DNA from: Bacillota bacterium
GTDB lineage: Bacteria; Bacillota; Clostridia; Christensenellales; UBA1242
Reading direction: 5' to 3'
Assembly: GCA_009784375.1 (NCBI GenBank)
Contig: WRBV01000002.1
Coordinates: forward strand, 144,764-208,763
Length of the DNA: 64,000 nt
Shown: positions 1 to 8,780 of the stretch, piece after piece
How the letters are laid out: every line of letters starts with the position of its first letter
How positions within the stretch are numbered: position 1 is the first letter of the stretch
The notes under the pieces: model-generated
Seen by the model: the letters and a program-made list of their open reading frames with translations, nothing else
What the model was told of the DNA's origin: nothing
The model's database searches: none
Made by a program: the position numbers and the translations under genes

Positions 1-2444
1 CACCATGGACGTTGTCGGCTAACGTTGCCGTTGCAATTAATCCAGAAAACGATTATCTGAAAGTTCGGGTTAAAAGTGATGATGCACTTGTCATAATTGG
101 GAAAGAGGCATATAAAAAACTTGGCGATGATGCGATAGAGGTTATTGCGAAAATAAAGGGTGCAGAGCTTGTTGGGTTAAAATATGAAAGACCTTTGATA
201 TTCAAGGGGCAGAATCAACATGGAGTGATAATTCCATGGAGTGATGTAAGTGCCGCCGAGGGCAGTGGTGCGGTTCATATTGCACCAGGTTGTGGTGCCG
301 AGGACTTTGAGCTTGGTAAAAAACATGGACTTGAGCCTATTGTTCCAATTGACGAGGCGGCAAGGTTCAAACCAGAATTTGAATATTTGAATGGGCTTTC
401 TACTGATGAGGCGGAAGAAGTTGTATTTGAAAAGTTGCGTGAAAATGGCAAGATGTACTTTACTCATAAATACAAACACAATTATCCATATTGTTGGCGT
501 TGTAAGACAAATGTTGTGTTTAGGCTTGTTGATGGATGGGATATTGCAACCGCGGATGTAAAGCCTGCTATCTTTGAAACAATTGATACAGTCAAATGGC
601 AACCAGAATATCTTCGCAAGATGATGGAAGATTGGATTCGTAATATGGGCGATTGGAATATTTCAAGGCGTCGCTTTTATGGATTACCGCTTCCATTTTA
701 TCCATGTGATTGTGGGCATTTGACAGTTGTGGGAAGTAAAGAGGAGTTAAGAGGGCTTGCGACTAACCCATCCGATGTTGACAAAATCCCGCACCTTCAC
801 AGACCATACATAGACGATGTTCAAATAACTTGTGCAAAATGCAAGAAGTCGGTCAAACGTGTTACAGATGTTGGTGATTGTTGGCTTGATGCTGGGATTG
901 CTCCGTTTTCGACAAAAGGATATTTTGAAGACAAAGAATATTGGAGAAATAACTTTCCATCAAATGTAGTTATAGAAATGAAAGAGCAAATCAGACTTTG
1001 GTTCTATTCCCAGCTTTTTATGTCTGTGGTATTAGAGGGGAAGGCTCCTTTCGAGGTGCTTTCTGGTTATGGGACAATATTGAACGAGGCTGGTAAAAAA
1101 GTTTCGAAGACCGATTCAAACAATATTCCGCTAAGCGAACAGATTGAAAATTATTCGGCAGATGCGGTACGTTATCATATGATTGGTGCAAATCCTGCGC
1201 TTGACATGCGATTTGGTCCCAATATGATAATTGATGCGAAAAAGAATTTGAATTCTATATTGAATGTGGTTACGTTCTTTAATACATATGCAATGGTTGA
1301 CAATCCGAAAATTCATTCGCATATGCCGAAAGATTTGCATGTTACCGACCTTTGGTTGATTGAAGCAATAAACAAATATGTAAAAACTTGTGATGAGGCA
1401 TATTCAAGTTACAGCCCGCATCTTGTGACAAAGGCAACCGAGAATTTCATAGAGGACTTATCAAACTTTTATATACGAACCAACAGAAGGCGTTTTTGGA
1501 AAGGCGAGCGTGGTCAAGATAAGATGAATGCGTATTGGGTATTATATCAAGCAATTCGTGCAATTACGCTTTGCTTGACTCCAATTACTCCATTTATGTC
1601 TGAAAATGTTTGGCGGACTGTTATAAAAAAATATGGACAAGATGTCCCAGAGTCCGTGTTACTTGCGGATTTTCCGAAAGAAATAAAACTTGACGAGAAA
1701 ATTTTAAATGTGCTTAGACACGTTGCGTTCATTCAAAAGGTTGCATCTATGGCACATTTCCTTCGTGCAAGGGAAAATTTAAAGGTACGTCAGCCATTGA
1801 AAAAGTTGTATATAAAATCAAACGAGGATAAAGCGTTAAAGCTCTTTAAAGAATATTTACAGGAAGAATTAAATGTAAAAGAAGTTGAACTTGTAAGTGA
1901 TGAAGAAAAATTTAATGTTCCATTTCTTGTTGTGAACTTTAAAAAGGCGGGTAGTGTACTTGGTGGGCGAGTACAGGAATTGAAAAAGGGGTTGGAATCT
2001 TTAGATGATGAACAGATGAGAAAGGCGGTTGCGTCATTTGGAAAAGGAAAGGTAAGTGTAGGAGATTTCAAAGGGTTATCAAGTGAATTATTCGAGAGAA
2101 AGTTAAAATCAAAAGACGAGTATGTGAGTGAGACTGATGGCGAGTTGACCGTTGTTCTTGATACTACGTTGACTGATGAACTTGTAGAAGAGGGCAAGTT
2201 GCGTGAATTAATTCGTGCCATCCAGGTCGCAAGACAAGATGCCGAGTTGGATATTACTGCGCGAATTGAACTAGGTTTGAATACAAAATCCGAGAAGATG
2301 TCACAAATAATCACCAAGAATGAAAAGAAAATTATGCAAGAGGTATTGGCAAAGGGATTGGCGGATAAGGTTGCAGGCGGTACAAAAGTGGAGTCCGAGA
2401 TTGACGGTGACAAGGTTGTGATAACTTTCAAAGTTGTTAAATAA
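1..2444 (+). CDS. ileS: Isoleucyl-tRNA synthetase, 5'-truncated by window edge
   Basis: Charges tRNA-Ile with isoleucine in the cytoplasm. The frame is open from the first base (it reads PWTLSANVAVA, the conserved class I editing-domain entry), so the N-terminal HIGH part lies outside the window and no start is visible. Visible parts are the editing domain, the conserved DWNISRRRFYG segment, two Cys pairs (CDCG and CAKC) like the zinc-binding element of the type-2 enzyme, and the EMKEQIRLWFYS block. The KMSKS loop (near 1095-1112) reads KVSKT, a mild departure. An anticodon-binding domain and long C-terminal tail follow. The family assignment is secure. A dispersed repeat follows the gene. 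Confidence 0.95.
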   Translation, partial: PWTLSANVAVAINPENDYLKVRVKSDDALVIIGKEAYKKLGDDAIEVIAKIKGAELVGLKYERPLIFKGQNQHGVIIPWSDVSAAEGSGAVHIAPGCGAEDFELGKKHGLEPIVPIDEAARFKPEFEYLNGLSTDEAEEVVFEKLRENGKMYFTHKYKHNYPYCWRCKTNVVFRLVDGWDIATADVKPAIFETIDTVKWQPEYLRKMMEDWIRNMGDWNISRRRFYGLPLPFYPCDCGHLTVVGSKEELRGLATNPSDVDKIPHLHRPYIDDVQITCAKCKKSVKRVTDVGDCWLDAGIAPFSTKGYFEDKEYWRNNFPSNVVIEMKEQIRLWFYSQLFMSVVLEGKAPFEVLSGYGTILNEAGKKVSKTDSNNIPLSEQIENYSADAVRYHMIGANPALDMRFGPNMIIDAKKNLNSILNVVTFFNTYAMVDNPKIHSHMPKDLHVTDLWLIEAINKYVKTCDEAYSSYSPHLVTKATENFIEDLSNFYIRTNRRRFWKGERGQDKMNAYWVLYQAIRAITLCLTPITPFMSENVWRTVIKKYGQDVPESVLLADFPKEIKLDEKILNVLRHVAFIQKVASMAHFLRARENLKVRQPLKKLYIKSNEDKALKLFKEYLQEELNVKEVELVSDEEKFNVPFLVVNFKKAGSVLGGRVQELKKGLESLDDEQMRKAVASFGKGKVSVGDFKGLSSELFERKLKSKDEYVSETDGELTVVLDTTLTDELVEEGKLRELIRAIQVARQDAELDITARIELGLNTKSEKMSQIITKNEKKIMQEVLAKGLADKVAGGTKVESEIDGDKVVITFKVVK

Positions 2445-2446
2445 GT

Positions 2447-2501
2447 CTTGCACAGGATATAGTGTTATTTGTAAAACATAATATACAAGATATGGTAGTA
2501 G
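2447..2501 (+). repeat. Short dispersed repeat, ACAAGATATAGT family (copy 1)
   Basis: This AT-rich intergenic sequence holds two related half units, CACAGGATATAGTGTT and ATATACAAGATATGGTA. Similar units lie at 3437-3480 and 5958-5995 and, on the other strand, twice inside xseA at 24431-24494. A weaker relative is at 57650-57705. The copy separates ileS from the next gene and ends just before its AAGGGG ribosome-binding site. Confidence 0.6.
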
Positions 2502-2520
2502 TCGAAAAATAAGGGGAAAT

Positions 2521-3426
2521 ATGAAGGTAGCAAGTGGATGGGTTGATTATCAAATAGTCGCGACTGGTGCGGGTGAAAAGCTGGAAAAATGGGGTGATGT
2601 TTATTTGTTGCGTCCCGATCCCCAGGCTATTTGGACTGCGGCTTTTGATTTTTCTGGATTCCGCATGTTACATGCAAAATATACGCGAAGTGTGGCTGGT
2701 GGTGGGTCTTGGGAATATTTCAAATCAATTCCAGATGAATGGATTGTTAATTACAAGCAATTAAAGTTTATTATAAGTCCGACCAATTTCAAGCACACGG
2801 GTCTTTTTCCCGAGCAGGCTGTGAATTGGGAGCGGGTTGGCAATGTTATTGATTCGGCAATTAAGAAGAGGCAGAAAAATAAAAAGAATTCGGAAGAGCA
2901 AGATATTCGTGTGTTGAATTTATTTGGATACACAGGTGGGGCAACGGTGGCTTGTGCTTTTGCTGGGGCATATGTCACCCACGTAGATGCAAGTAAAGGG
3001 ATGACCGAAGTTTGTAAGCGAAATGTTGAATTAAATGAAATTCCAGGTGACAGAGTGCGCTATATAATTGATGACTGTGCCAAATTCGTGGCTCGTGAAA
3101 TTCGTCGGGGCAAACGATATGATGCAATAATTATGGATCCGCCAAGTTTCGGGCGTGGAGCAAATGGCGAGGTGTGGAAGATAGAACGTGACTTGGATGG
3201 CCTTGTAAAATTGTGTAGCGAGGTCTTGTCAGATAATCCAGTATTCTTTTTGATAAACAGCTATACAACAGGGTTACAGCCAACTGTGATGAAGAACGTG
3301 CTGCAAAAAAATTTGGAGGCACTTGGTAAGAGTTATAGCAATATTGATGCATACGAGATTGGCTTGGAAACGCATGAGGGGATTGTTTTGCCTGCTGGGT
3401 GTTCGACGTTTGCAGAGTTTAAATAG
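2521..3426 (+). CDS. RlmI/RlmK-like class I SAM-dependent rRNA methyltransferase
   Basis: Probable 23S rRNA methyltransferase of the COG1092 (YccW/RlmI-like) type. The N-terminal third holds a small substrate-recognition region. The Rossmann fold begins near residue 130 with the SAM-binding motif NLFGYTGGATVACAFAGA, an acidic VTHVDASKG strand end, and the catalytic-loop motif MDPPSFGRG near residue 205. The length of 301 residues is shorter than E. coli RlmI (about 396) because the N-terminal PUA domain appears reduced or absent. The start follows AAGGGGAAAT. The exact target base is not predictable from sequence. Confidence 0.85.
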   Translation: MKVASGWVDYQIVATGAGEKLEKWGDVYLLRPDPQAIWTAAFDFSGFRMLHAKYTRSVAGGGSWEYFKSIPDEWIVNYKQLKFIISPTNFKHTGLFPEQAVNWERVGNVIDSAIKKRQKNKKNSEEQDIRVLNLFGYTGGATVACAFAGAYVTHVDASKGMTEVCKRNVELNEIPGDRVRYIIDDCAKFVAREIRRGKRYDAIIMDPPSFGRGANGEVWKIERDLDGLVKLCSEVLSDNPVFFLINSYTTGLQPTVMKNVLQKNLEALGKSYSNIDAYEIGLETHEGIVLPAGCSTFAEFK

Positions 3427-3436
3427 GGTTAGTGCA

Positions 3437-3480
3437 GCTTGCCTGTGAGACATAGTATACAAGATATTGTATGGTGAGTA
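3437..3480 (+). repeat. Short dispersed repeat, ACAAGATATAGT family (copy 2)
   Basis: Contains CATAGTATACAAGATATTGT, closely matching the copies at 2447-2501 and 5958-5995. It lies between the methyltransferase and the HIT-family gene, whose AAAAGGAG site starts about 20 bases downstream. Confidence 0.6.
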
Positions 3481-3513
3481 ACATAATACCACTATATAAA
3501 AGGAGATAGAAAT

Positions 3514-3855
3514 ATGGGTGAGAGTTGTATTTTTTGTTCAGATGAAGTAAAGAAGAATGCAATTATGGATAATAAGCTTGCGTATGTGGTTTATGACAAG
3601 TATCCGCAGGCACAAGGACATGTTTTAATTATCCCAAAAAGACATAGTGAGAATTGGTTCAAAACAACCGAAGAAGAAAAAATTGCGGTTTTTAATTTGA
3701 TCGAGGAAGTAAAAGTTTTATTAGATTACAAATATGGTCCAGCAGGTTACAACATTGTGATGAACTGTGGCAAATCGGCGGGACAGGTTATTTTTCATAC
3801 TCATGTGCATTTGATTCCAAGGTATGTTGGTGATTCAAAAAAGATTTTCAGTTAA
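3514..3855 (+). CDS. HIT-family nucleotide-binding hydrolase
   Basis: Small histidine-triad protein (113 residues), likely a nucleoside phosphoramidate or dinucleoside polyphosphate hydrolase. The signature HTHVHLIPR sits near residue 95, with the preceding KSAGQVIFH segment, and an N-terminal CIFC pair opens the protein as in many HIT proteins. The start ATG follows AAAAGGAGATAGAAAT. The next gene begins 22 bases downstream and is probably co-transcribed. Confidence 0.93.
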   Translation: MGESCIFCSDEVKKNAIMDNKLAYVVYDKYPQAQGHVLIIPKRHSENWFKTTEEEKIAVFNLIEEVKVLLDYKYGPAGYNIVMNCGKSAGQVIFHTHVHLIPRYVGDSKKIFS

Positions 3856-3876
3856 CATTAAATTAAAAGGTAAATT

Positions 3877-4671
3877 ATGGAAAAACAGTTTAAAGAATAT
3901 TTGGAATTTGCAAAGGGTGTTGCCGCGCGTGCTGGCGAGATTATGTTGAAGTATTTTAATGCAAAAGATATAAGTCAGTACAAAGGTGACCAAACAATTG
4001 TGACTCTTGCTGATACAGAGATTAATTCGTACTTGATTGAACGGGTGAAGGAAACATATCCAAGCCATGCGGTGTTCGGTGAAGAAGAACAATATGGTGA
4101 GGGTAATTATCTGTGGGTATGCGACCCAGTAGATGGGACTGCACAGTTTGCACGTCGAATCCCTGTTGCTGTGTTTTCTTTGGCACTTGTAATTGATGGT
4201 GTTTCCGTACTTGGGGTGGTATTCGACCCGTTTCTTGGTGAAATGTATTGGGCGATCAAGGGCTATGGTGCATTTAAAAACGGTGAAAAGATTCAAGTTA
4301 ATGATTACAAGCTTGATGATAAACGGGCTATGGGTTCTTATGATATGTGGGCGAGGGCGGCATCACGTTTAAACTTGGGAACGATTCCGTTGAAACATGT
4401 GTATTGTACAAGTATAGGAAGCTGTGTTCGGGCTGCTATGACTGTTGCTGATGGACATTATTCATTCCAATTATTTCCAGGAACTACTTTTCATGACATT
4501 GCAGCAGCAAAAGTTATTGTTGAAGAGGCTGGTGGTATTGTTCGTAATTTTTATGGTGAAGAAGACCGAATGGATTCGCCGATAAATGGTGCAATTATTT
4601 CAAGTAAAGTGGTATATGATGAGGTGTTCGAGGCTGTGAGAAAAAATGTAGATGTTTCAGTATTAGGTTAA
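3877..4671 (+). CDS. Inositol monophosphatase-family phosphatase
   Basis: Metal-dependent phosphatase of 264 residues. Metal-binding motifs visible are GEEEQYG (near residue 69), CDPVDGTAQF (near residue 87) and the C-terminal HDIAAAKVIVEEAGG (near residue 210). DPVDGTAQF replaces the more usual DPIDGTTNF, so the substrate (inositol phosphate, histidinol phosphate or PAP) is uncertain. A weak AAAAGG site precedes the ATG. The 3' end overlaps the convergent kinase gene by 9 bases. Confidence 0.85.
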   Translation: MEKQFKEYLEFAKGVAARAGEIMLKYFNAKDISQYKGDQTIVTLADTEINSYLIERVKETYPSHAVFGEEEQYGEGNYLWVCDPVDGTAQFARRIPVAVFSLALVIDGVSVLGVVFDPFLGEMYWAIKGYGAFKNGEKIQVNDYKLDDKRAMGSYDMWARAASRLNLGTIPLKHVYCTSIGSCVRAAMTVADGHYSFQLFPGTTFHDIAAAKVIVEEAGGIVRNFYGEEDRMDSPINGAIISSKVVYDEVFEAVRKNVDVSVLG

Positions 4672-5199
4672 TAGAGTGGTAATGCTGTTGGAAACAGTTT
4701 TAAATATATCATTTTGAGTTTTTGTTGCGTCGATTGTGACTAGTCTTTTGCCAAGCGAATTTATGAGTATAGGAAGATTTGTTTCAAAATCACGTGTTCT
4801 GTTTTGCATGAATTCGGGGCTGAGATCGCCTCTTCCACGATTAAAAAGGCGGGTATTTGCCGATTTTTCATCTATTTCTAAATGAAATGCGATATCAATT
4901 GGTGTGTATTTTTCGGCGAGTTGAAAAATGCTTTCTGTGTATAAATTATCCCAGATAAAACCTACGGATGATAGATTCGAGTTCATTCTATTTATTAATG
5001 CCTTTTCCTGTAGATATGGTGGGACGATTCCGCCGTGTGCCATGGTATTTTCCAAAATTTCCCAGTTCTCAAGTTTTTGGGTGATGTATTCACGCAGGGC
5101 GGTGCTGTCAATTATTACAAGGTTGAATTTTTCCGAGATTCGTTTGGTTAATGTTGATTTCCCGCTTCCAGCACGACCGATTAGAGCTATGTTTGGCAT
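4663..5199 (-). CDS. Adenylate kinase-like P-loop NTPase
   Basis: Small P-loop kinase of 178 residues. The Walker A motif GRAGSGKST begins at residue 8. The lid-like segment NRGRGDLSPEFMQNRTRDF resembles the arginine-rich region of NMP kinases. The ATG at 5199 is preferred over an upstream TTG because GGAGG lies just before it, within the longer frame. The substrate is unknown. The gene is divergent from the pseudouridine synthase and convergent with the phosphatase. Confidence 0.7.
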   Translation of the reverse strand: MPNIALIGRAGSGKSTLTKRISEKFNLVIIDSTALREYITQKLENWEILENTMAHGGIVPPYLQEKALINRMNSNLSSVGFIWDNLYTESIFQLAEKYTPIDIAFHLEIDEKSANTRLFNRGRGDLSPEFMQNRTRDFETNLPILINSLGKRLVTIDATKTQNDIFKTVSNSITTLLT

Positions 5200-5252
5200 T
5201 TTGACCTCCAAATTCTCTTTATATATTGTAACACATTTGTTATAATGTCTAT

Positions 5253-5954
5253 ATGAACGAACTTGCGATAATTTATGAAGACAACCATATTTTGGTGGTG
5301 ATAAAACCTCAGGGGTTGCCGTGTTGTGCGGATAAGAGTGAGGATATGGATCTTTTGACTATGTTAAAAGAGCATAGAAAGGCGAACGAGGAAAAGCCAG
5401 GCGAGGCTTTTGTTGGATTAGTGCATCGGCTTGACCGAGTTACTGGTGGTGTGATGGTTTATGCAAAGACGACCAAGGCGGCGGCAAGGTTGTCCGAACA
5501 GTTAAAAAATGGCGAGTTTTATAAAAAGTATTTGACGATAGTAAAGGGCAGTCCAAAAGAACGAAGTGGCAAATTGGAAAACCATTTGCTTAAAAATTCT
5601 AAAACCAACAAGGTTGATATTGTGGGTGCGGCAGTAAGCGGGGCAAAGCGTGCTGAATTGGATTACAATGTTCGCACAGTATTAGAAAAGGTTTCGCTTG
5701 TTGAGGTAGAGCTTGTTACTGGTCGGTCTCATCAAATAAGGGCACAGTTCAGTCACATTGGGAATCCTGTTTTGGGTGATAAAAAGTATGGTGGATGGCC
5801 AGAAAAGGAATTGGCATTGTGGGCACATGAATTAAAGTTCAAGCATCCGACGCAAGATCAGGTCATGGCATTTGTTGTAAATCCACCAGAGGATGAGCCT
5901 TGGACCAAGTTTGATTTCAATAGAAAGGCGCACAAATTAAAGGAAGAGGGTTAG
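5253..5954 (+). CDS. RluA-family pseudouridine synthase, leaderless start
   Basis: Isomerises uridine in rRNA or tRNA. The catalytic motif HRLDRVTGGVMVYAKT is near residue 70, and GRSHQIRAQFSHIGNPVLGD is the conserved second block near residue 160. At 233 residues it is a compact RluA-type enzyme without an S4 domain. A TATAAT box at 5241-5246 ends six bases before the ATG and there is no Shine-Dalgarno sequence, so the mRNA probably begins at or beside the A of the start codon. Confidence 0.9.
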   Translation: MNELAIIYEDNHILVVIKPQGLPCCADKSEDMDLLTMLKEHRKANEEKPGEAFVGLVHRLDRVTGGVMVYAKTTKAAARLSEQLKNGEFYKKYLTIVKGSPKERSGKLENHLLKNSKTNKVDIVGAAVSGAKRAELDYNVRTVLEKVSLVEVELVTGRSHQIRAQFSHIGNPVLGDKKYGGWPEKELALWAHELKFKHPTQDQVMAFVVNPPEDEPWTKFDFNRKAHKLKEEG

Positions 5955-5957
5955 TTT

Positions 5958-5995
5958 ATGTCGCATACTATACAAGATATAGTAGTGTGTGAAAG
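5958..5995 (+). repeat. Short dispersed repeat, ACAAGATATAGT family (copy 3)
   Basis: Contains ACTATACAAGATATAGT, a perfect inverted repeat (ACTATA/TATAGT arms, CAAGA loop). It is the clearest palindromic copy of the family seen at 2447, 3437 and within xseA. Confidence 0.65.
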
Positions 5996-6010
5996 ATAAA
6001 GGTACAAGTT

Positions 6011-6715
6011 ATGAAAAAAATCTATGCAATATCCGATTTACATTTATCGTATCAGGTTGATAAGCCGATGGATCTTTTTGGTGGGCATTGGACAGGATAT
6101 GAGGACAAGATATTGCAAAGTTGGAATTCAAAAGTTGGCATTGATGATATAGGAATTATTGCGGGTGATATAAGCTGGGCAATGAAGATGTCTGAGGCTG
6201 GGCAAGATTTTGAATATTTGAAAAAGCTGAATGGCACGAAAATTATTATTCGAGGTAATCATGATTATTGGTGGGACAGTATTGGAAAGGTTCGAGCGGC
6301 GGTAGCACCAGACATAATTGCTTTGCAAAATGATGCGATACGGTTTGATGGAATTGTGTTTGCGGGGACACGTGGATGGAAAGTTCCAGAACGTAGCAGA
6401 GAGCAAAATGCCGAGGACAAAAAAATCTTTGACAGAGAAGTAATTAGATTGGAACTTGCATTGCAAGACGCGACCAAGAAAATGAAAGATGGTGATAAGC
6501 TAATTGTTATCGTACACTATCCACCGTTTAATGCTATGCGTGATGATTCGGCGTTTACCGAAATGTTGGAAAAGTACAAGGTTGATGTTTGTATTTACGG
6601 ACATCTTCATGGAAAGGGTGGTCGCAAGGAATTAGAGACGACCAAAAATGGAATAAGATATTTTTTAACAAGTTGTGATGTGCTTGGGTTCGAAGTTGCG
6701 GAGATTGAGCTATGA
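6011..6715 (+). CDS. Calcineurin-like metallophosphoesterase
   Basis: Cytoplasmic phosphoesterase of 234 residues. The five family motifs are present in order: SDLHLSY, GDISWAM, RGNHDYWW, HYPPF and GHLHGKGG, giving the full dinuclear metal site. The substrate cannot be predicted. The stop overlaps the start of maf in an ATGA tetranucleotide, so the two genes are translationally coupled. Confidence 0.9.
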   Translation: MKKIYAISDLHLSYQVDKPMDLFGGHWTGYEDKILQSWNSKVGIDDIGIIAGDISWAMKMSEAGQDFEYLKKLNGTKIIIRGNHDYWWDSIGKVRAAVAPDIIALQNDAIRFDGIVFAGTRGWKVPERSREQNAEDKKIFDREVIRLELALQDATKKMKDGDKLIVIVHYPPFNAMRDDSAFTEMLEKYKVDVCIYGHLHGKGGRKELETTKNGIRYFLTSCDVLGFEVAEIEL

Positions 6716-7356
6716 GCAATGATTTACAAAAGCGATTTGATGATGGTGAAATAATTGAATTTGACGAGCCAACAATAGTTCTTGCGAGTGCAAGTCCACG
6801 ACGTGCAAGGCATCTGGAAGAAGAGGGTATAAAATTTGTAAAGATTTTGAGCTCGGTGGATGATGCCGATTTGAATTATGAACATCCGCATGAGGGAGTA
6901 AGTAAAAAGCAAGAGAAGGAATATGCAAAAAAGATGGCACTTGCCAAGCTTGAGCCTTTTATTGGTCGAATAAAAAATGGTGCGGTGATTGCCGCGGACA
7001 CGACCGTATTATGTAAGGGGCGAATTTTGGAAAAGCCGCTTACAAAAGAAATGTGCCGCGAGCAACACGAGTTATTAAGCGGAAGGACCAACATCGTTTA
7101 TACTTCGATTGCGATTTATTATAACGGTCGGACTTATGTAAAAACGGTTGCGTATAAAACTAAAGTAAAAAAGATTCCTTCCGAGGTAATTGATGAAATT
7201 TGTGAGGACGAATTATCTTATGGTGCAGCAGGGTATCGAAGTGCTGGACCTATTGCTCCGTTTCTTGTGATTAAAAATGTTGCACGTGATGGAGTTGCTG
7301 GTCTTGATCCAAAGGTGGTTGTCAAAATGTTGCGTAAGCTAGGGTTTCAAATCTAA
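6712..7356 (+). CDS. maf: Maf-type nucleoside triphosphate pyrophosphatase
   Basis: House-cleaning nucleotide pyrophosphatase linked to septum control. The signature LASASPRRARHLEEEG begins near residue 23, AADTTV near residue 92 carries the catalytic Asp, and the DELSYGAAGY block near residue 165 matches the conserved C-terminal region. About 20 extra residues precede the usual N-terminus. ATGA overlap with the upstream phosphoesterase indicates an operon. The gene ends in a 4-base convergent overlap with the next gene. Confidence 0.9.
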   Translation: MSNDLQKRFDDGEIIEFDEPTIVLASASPRRARHLEEEGIKFVKILSSVDDADLNYEHPHEGVSKKQEKEYAKKMALAKLEPFIGRIKNGAVIAADTTVLCKGRILEKPLTKEMCREQHELLSGRTNIVYTSIAIYYNGRTYVKTVAYKTKVKKIPSEVIDEICEDELSYGAAGYRSAGPIAPFLVIKNVARDGVAGLDPKVVVKMLRKLGFQI

Positions 7357-8651
7357 TTAAAATAAGTCTCGAATTTTTGTGTAGTATTACGCTTTGCACG
7401 GGTTTTAATATCCTTTGCAAGAATGCTTGTGTTAAAACGACTTTTTGCAAGGTTAATTTCAAGAACGTCGCCCGTTTGAATATTTGAAAATGCCTCATTT
7501 TCGTAAGTATTTGGTGTGCATTTTTGAACAACAAGGACAGATGTTTGGTCGCATACTCCGTCTGTTGCGATGGCGATTTTATCAGACAGTCCAAGTTCGT
7601 GAATTGTGTGAACTATTGCAGAAACATTAATGTCAACACAGTTATGAAGAACAATGACACCGTCTTTTATAGAACCATTTCCGATAGCGCGGTCGGCTTC
7701 CTCAAGGGAAGAGTAGACTTTTGCCGTGCCTTGGAAATGTGTTGGCAGGGAATCGGACATTTGAACATATCCACCATCATCACATGCAGATCCGCGAACC
7801 ATAATGATTTTTGGCTCGGATGATTTTTTTGTTATCATTGTAATGTAATCGTGGTCAAGTTTGATGTCGTTGGCGCGGGCAAGCTCGGCTGCAAGTTCGA
7901 TTTGAGCAAAGTCGGCAAGATTTTTATCAAGACATATGTTTACCGCATTATGGAATTTGTCTTTTGTGATTAACTTGCGGGGTAGTGTCATGTTCTTTGT
8001 GTTTTCGACAATTTTGATTCCAGTATTGTATGCGTTTTGGATTAAAAGCCCGCTGTCTCTTGAATAGGTCTCAAAAGTTTCGACTACGAAACCAAAGTTA
8101 TGTATAAGTGAGATGAATGTCTTAAGGTTAGAAGCATTATGTGAAGGATGTGTGGAGTGTTGGACGTCTGCCTGCTCTTCGTCAAATTCACGTTTTACAA
8201 GTTTTGCATTTGTATTTAAAGAAAGGTGATATGTACAATGTCCAGGATATGCAACAAGAACAGGGCAGTTCACACGAAGACATCCAAGAAGAGCGCCAGT
8301 AATTGTAATATCACAATCGGATACAATGACAACTCCGTCAAGCATGTTTGTTTTTATAATTGCCTCGATATTTTTTGCGGTTAACTTCATAAATGAATTT
8401 GCATACTTTGCGGTCATTGGGTTAATTTTATTCAGATAACCAAGATATGGCATGTTAAATACATGGACAGCACCATTAGCAGACTTTACGCCAGCAGATA
8501 CGTTTTCTATGGTTCGAAGAGCTGAATTTTGTTCGCATGCTACGATTATTCCGATGTTATGCACTTCACCAGACGTCATCATTTGACCTGTGGAGAAGAT
8601 TTGATGTTTTTTAATTGATTTTGCAATCGGTGAAAGTGTTTTATAGTTCAT
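7353..8651 (-). CDS. Degenerate IlvD/Edd-family (dihydroxy-acid dehydratase-like) protein, leaderless start
   Basis: The 432-residue protein follows the IlvD/Edd layout: a VSAGVKSANGAVHVFN segment, then MLDGVVIVSDCDITITGALL (like the PNCDKIVPGM region), and a C-terminal barrel with CDDGGYVQMS, GVIVLHNC and ATDGVCDQTS. It is about 120 residues shorter than active dehydratases. One cluster cysteine survives (DCD, about residue 113), but the CPGCGSC-like loop is replaced by a HPSHNAS segment and the DGRFSG motif by DGVCDQT. Dehydratase activity is therefore doubtful. No branched-chain amino-acid genes are nearby. TTGACA (8682-8687) and TACTAA (8657-8662) lie inside the longest frame, so the ATG at 8651, five bases after the -10, is chosen. 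Confidence 0.6.
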   Translation of the reverse strand: MNYKTLSPIAKSIKKHQIFSTGQMMTSGEVHNIGIIVACEQNSALRTIENVSAGVKSANGAVHVFNMPYLGYLNKINPMTAKYANSFMKLTAKNIEAIIKTNMLDGVVIVSDCDITITGALLGCLRVNCPVLVAYPGHCTYHLSLNTNAKLVKREFDEEQADVQHSTHPSHNASNLKTFISLIHNFGFVVETFETYSRDSGLLIQNAYNTGIKIVENTKNMTLPRKLITKDKFHNAVNICLDKNLADFAQIELAAELARANDIKLDHDYITMITKKSSEPKIIMVRGSACDDGGYVQMSDSLPTHFQGTAKVYSSLEEADRAIGNGSIKDGVIVLHNCVDINVSAIVHTIHELGLSDKIAIATDGVCDQTSVLVVQKCTPNTYENEAFSNIQTGDVLEINLAKSRFNTSILAKDIKTRAKRNTTQKFETYFN

Positions 8652-8751
8652 AGATATTAGTATGCATTTTAATGCTTTGAATGTCAAATCTTTTCACACT
8701 TTTTGACTGGGCAAAAAGTAATAATAAGTTTTAGTTTCTTTTCTAAAAGAA

Positions 8752-8780
8752 AAAAAGTCCAGTAAGATTACGGACTTTCT
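8752..8780 (-). terminator. Terminator of the SRP RNA gene
   Basis: On the minus strand AAAGTCCGTAA pairs with TTACTGGACTTT and is followed by a T run, directly after the SRP RNA 3' end. Confidence 0.8.

Noticed and set aside
1790..2431. Long minus-strand frame within ileS
   Set aside because: A shadow of the conserved ileS frame; low-complexity Ser/Phe-rich product.
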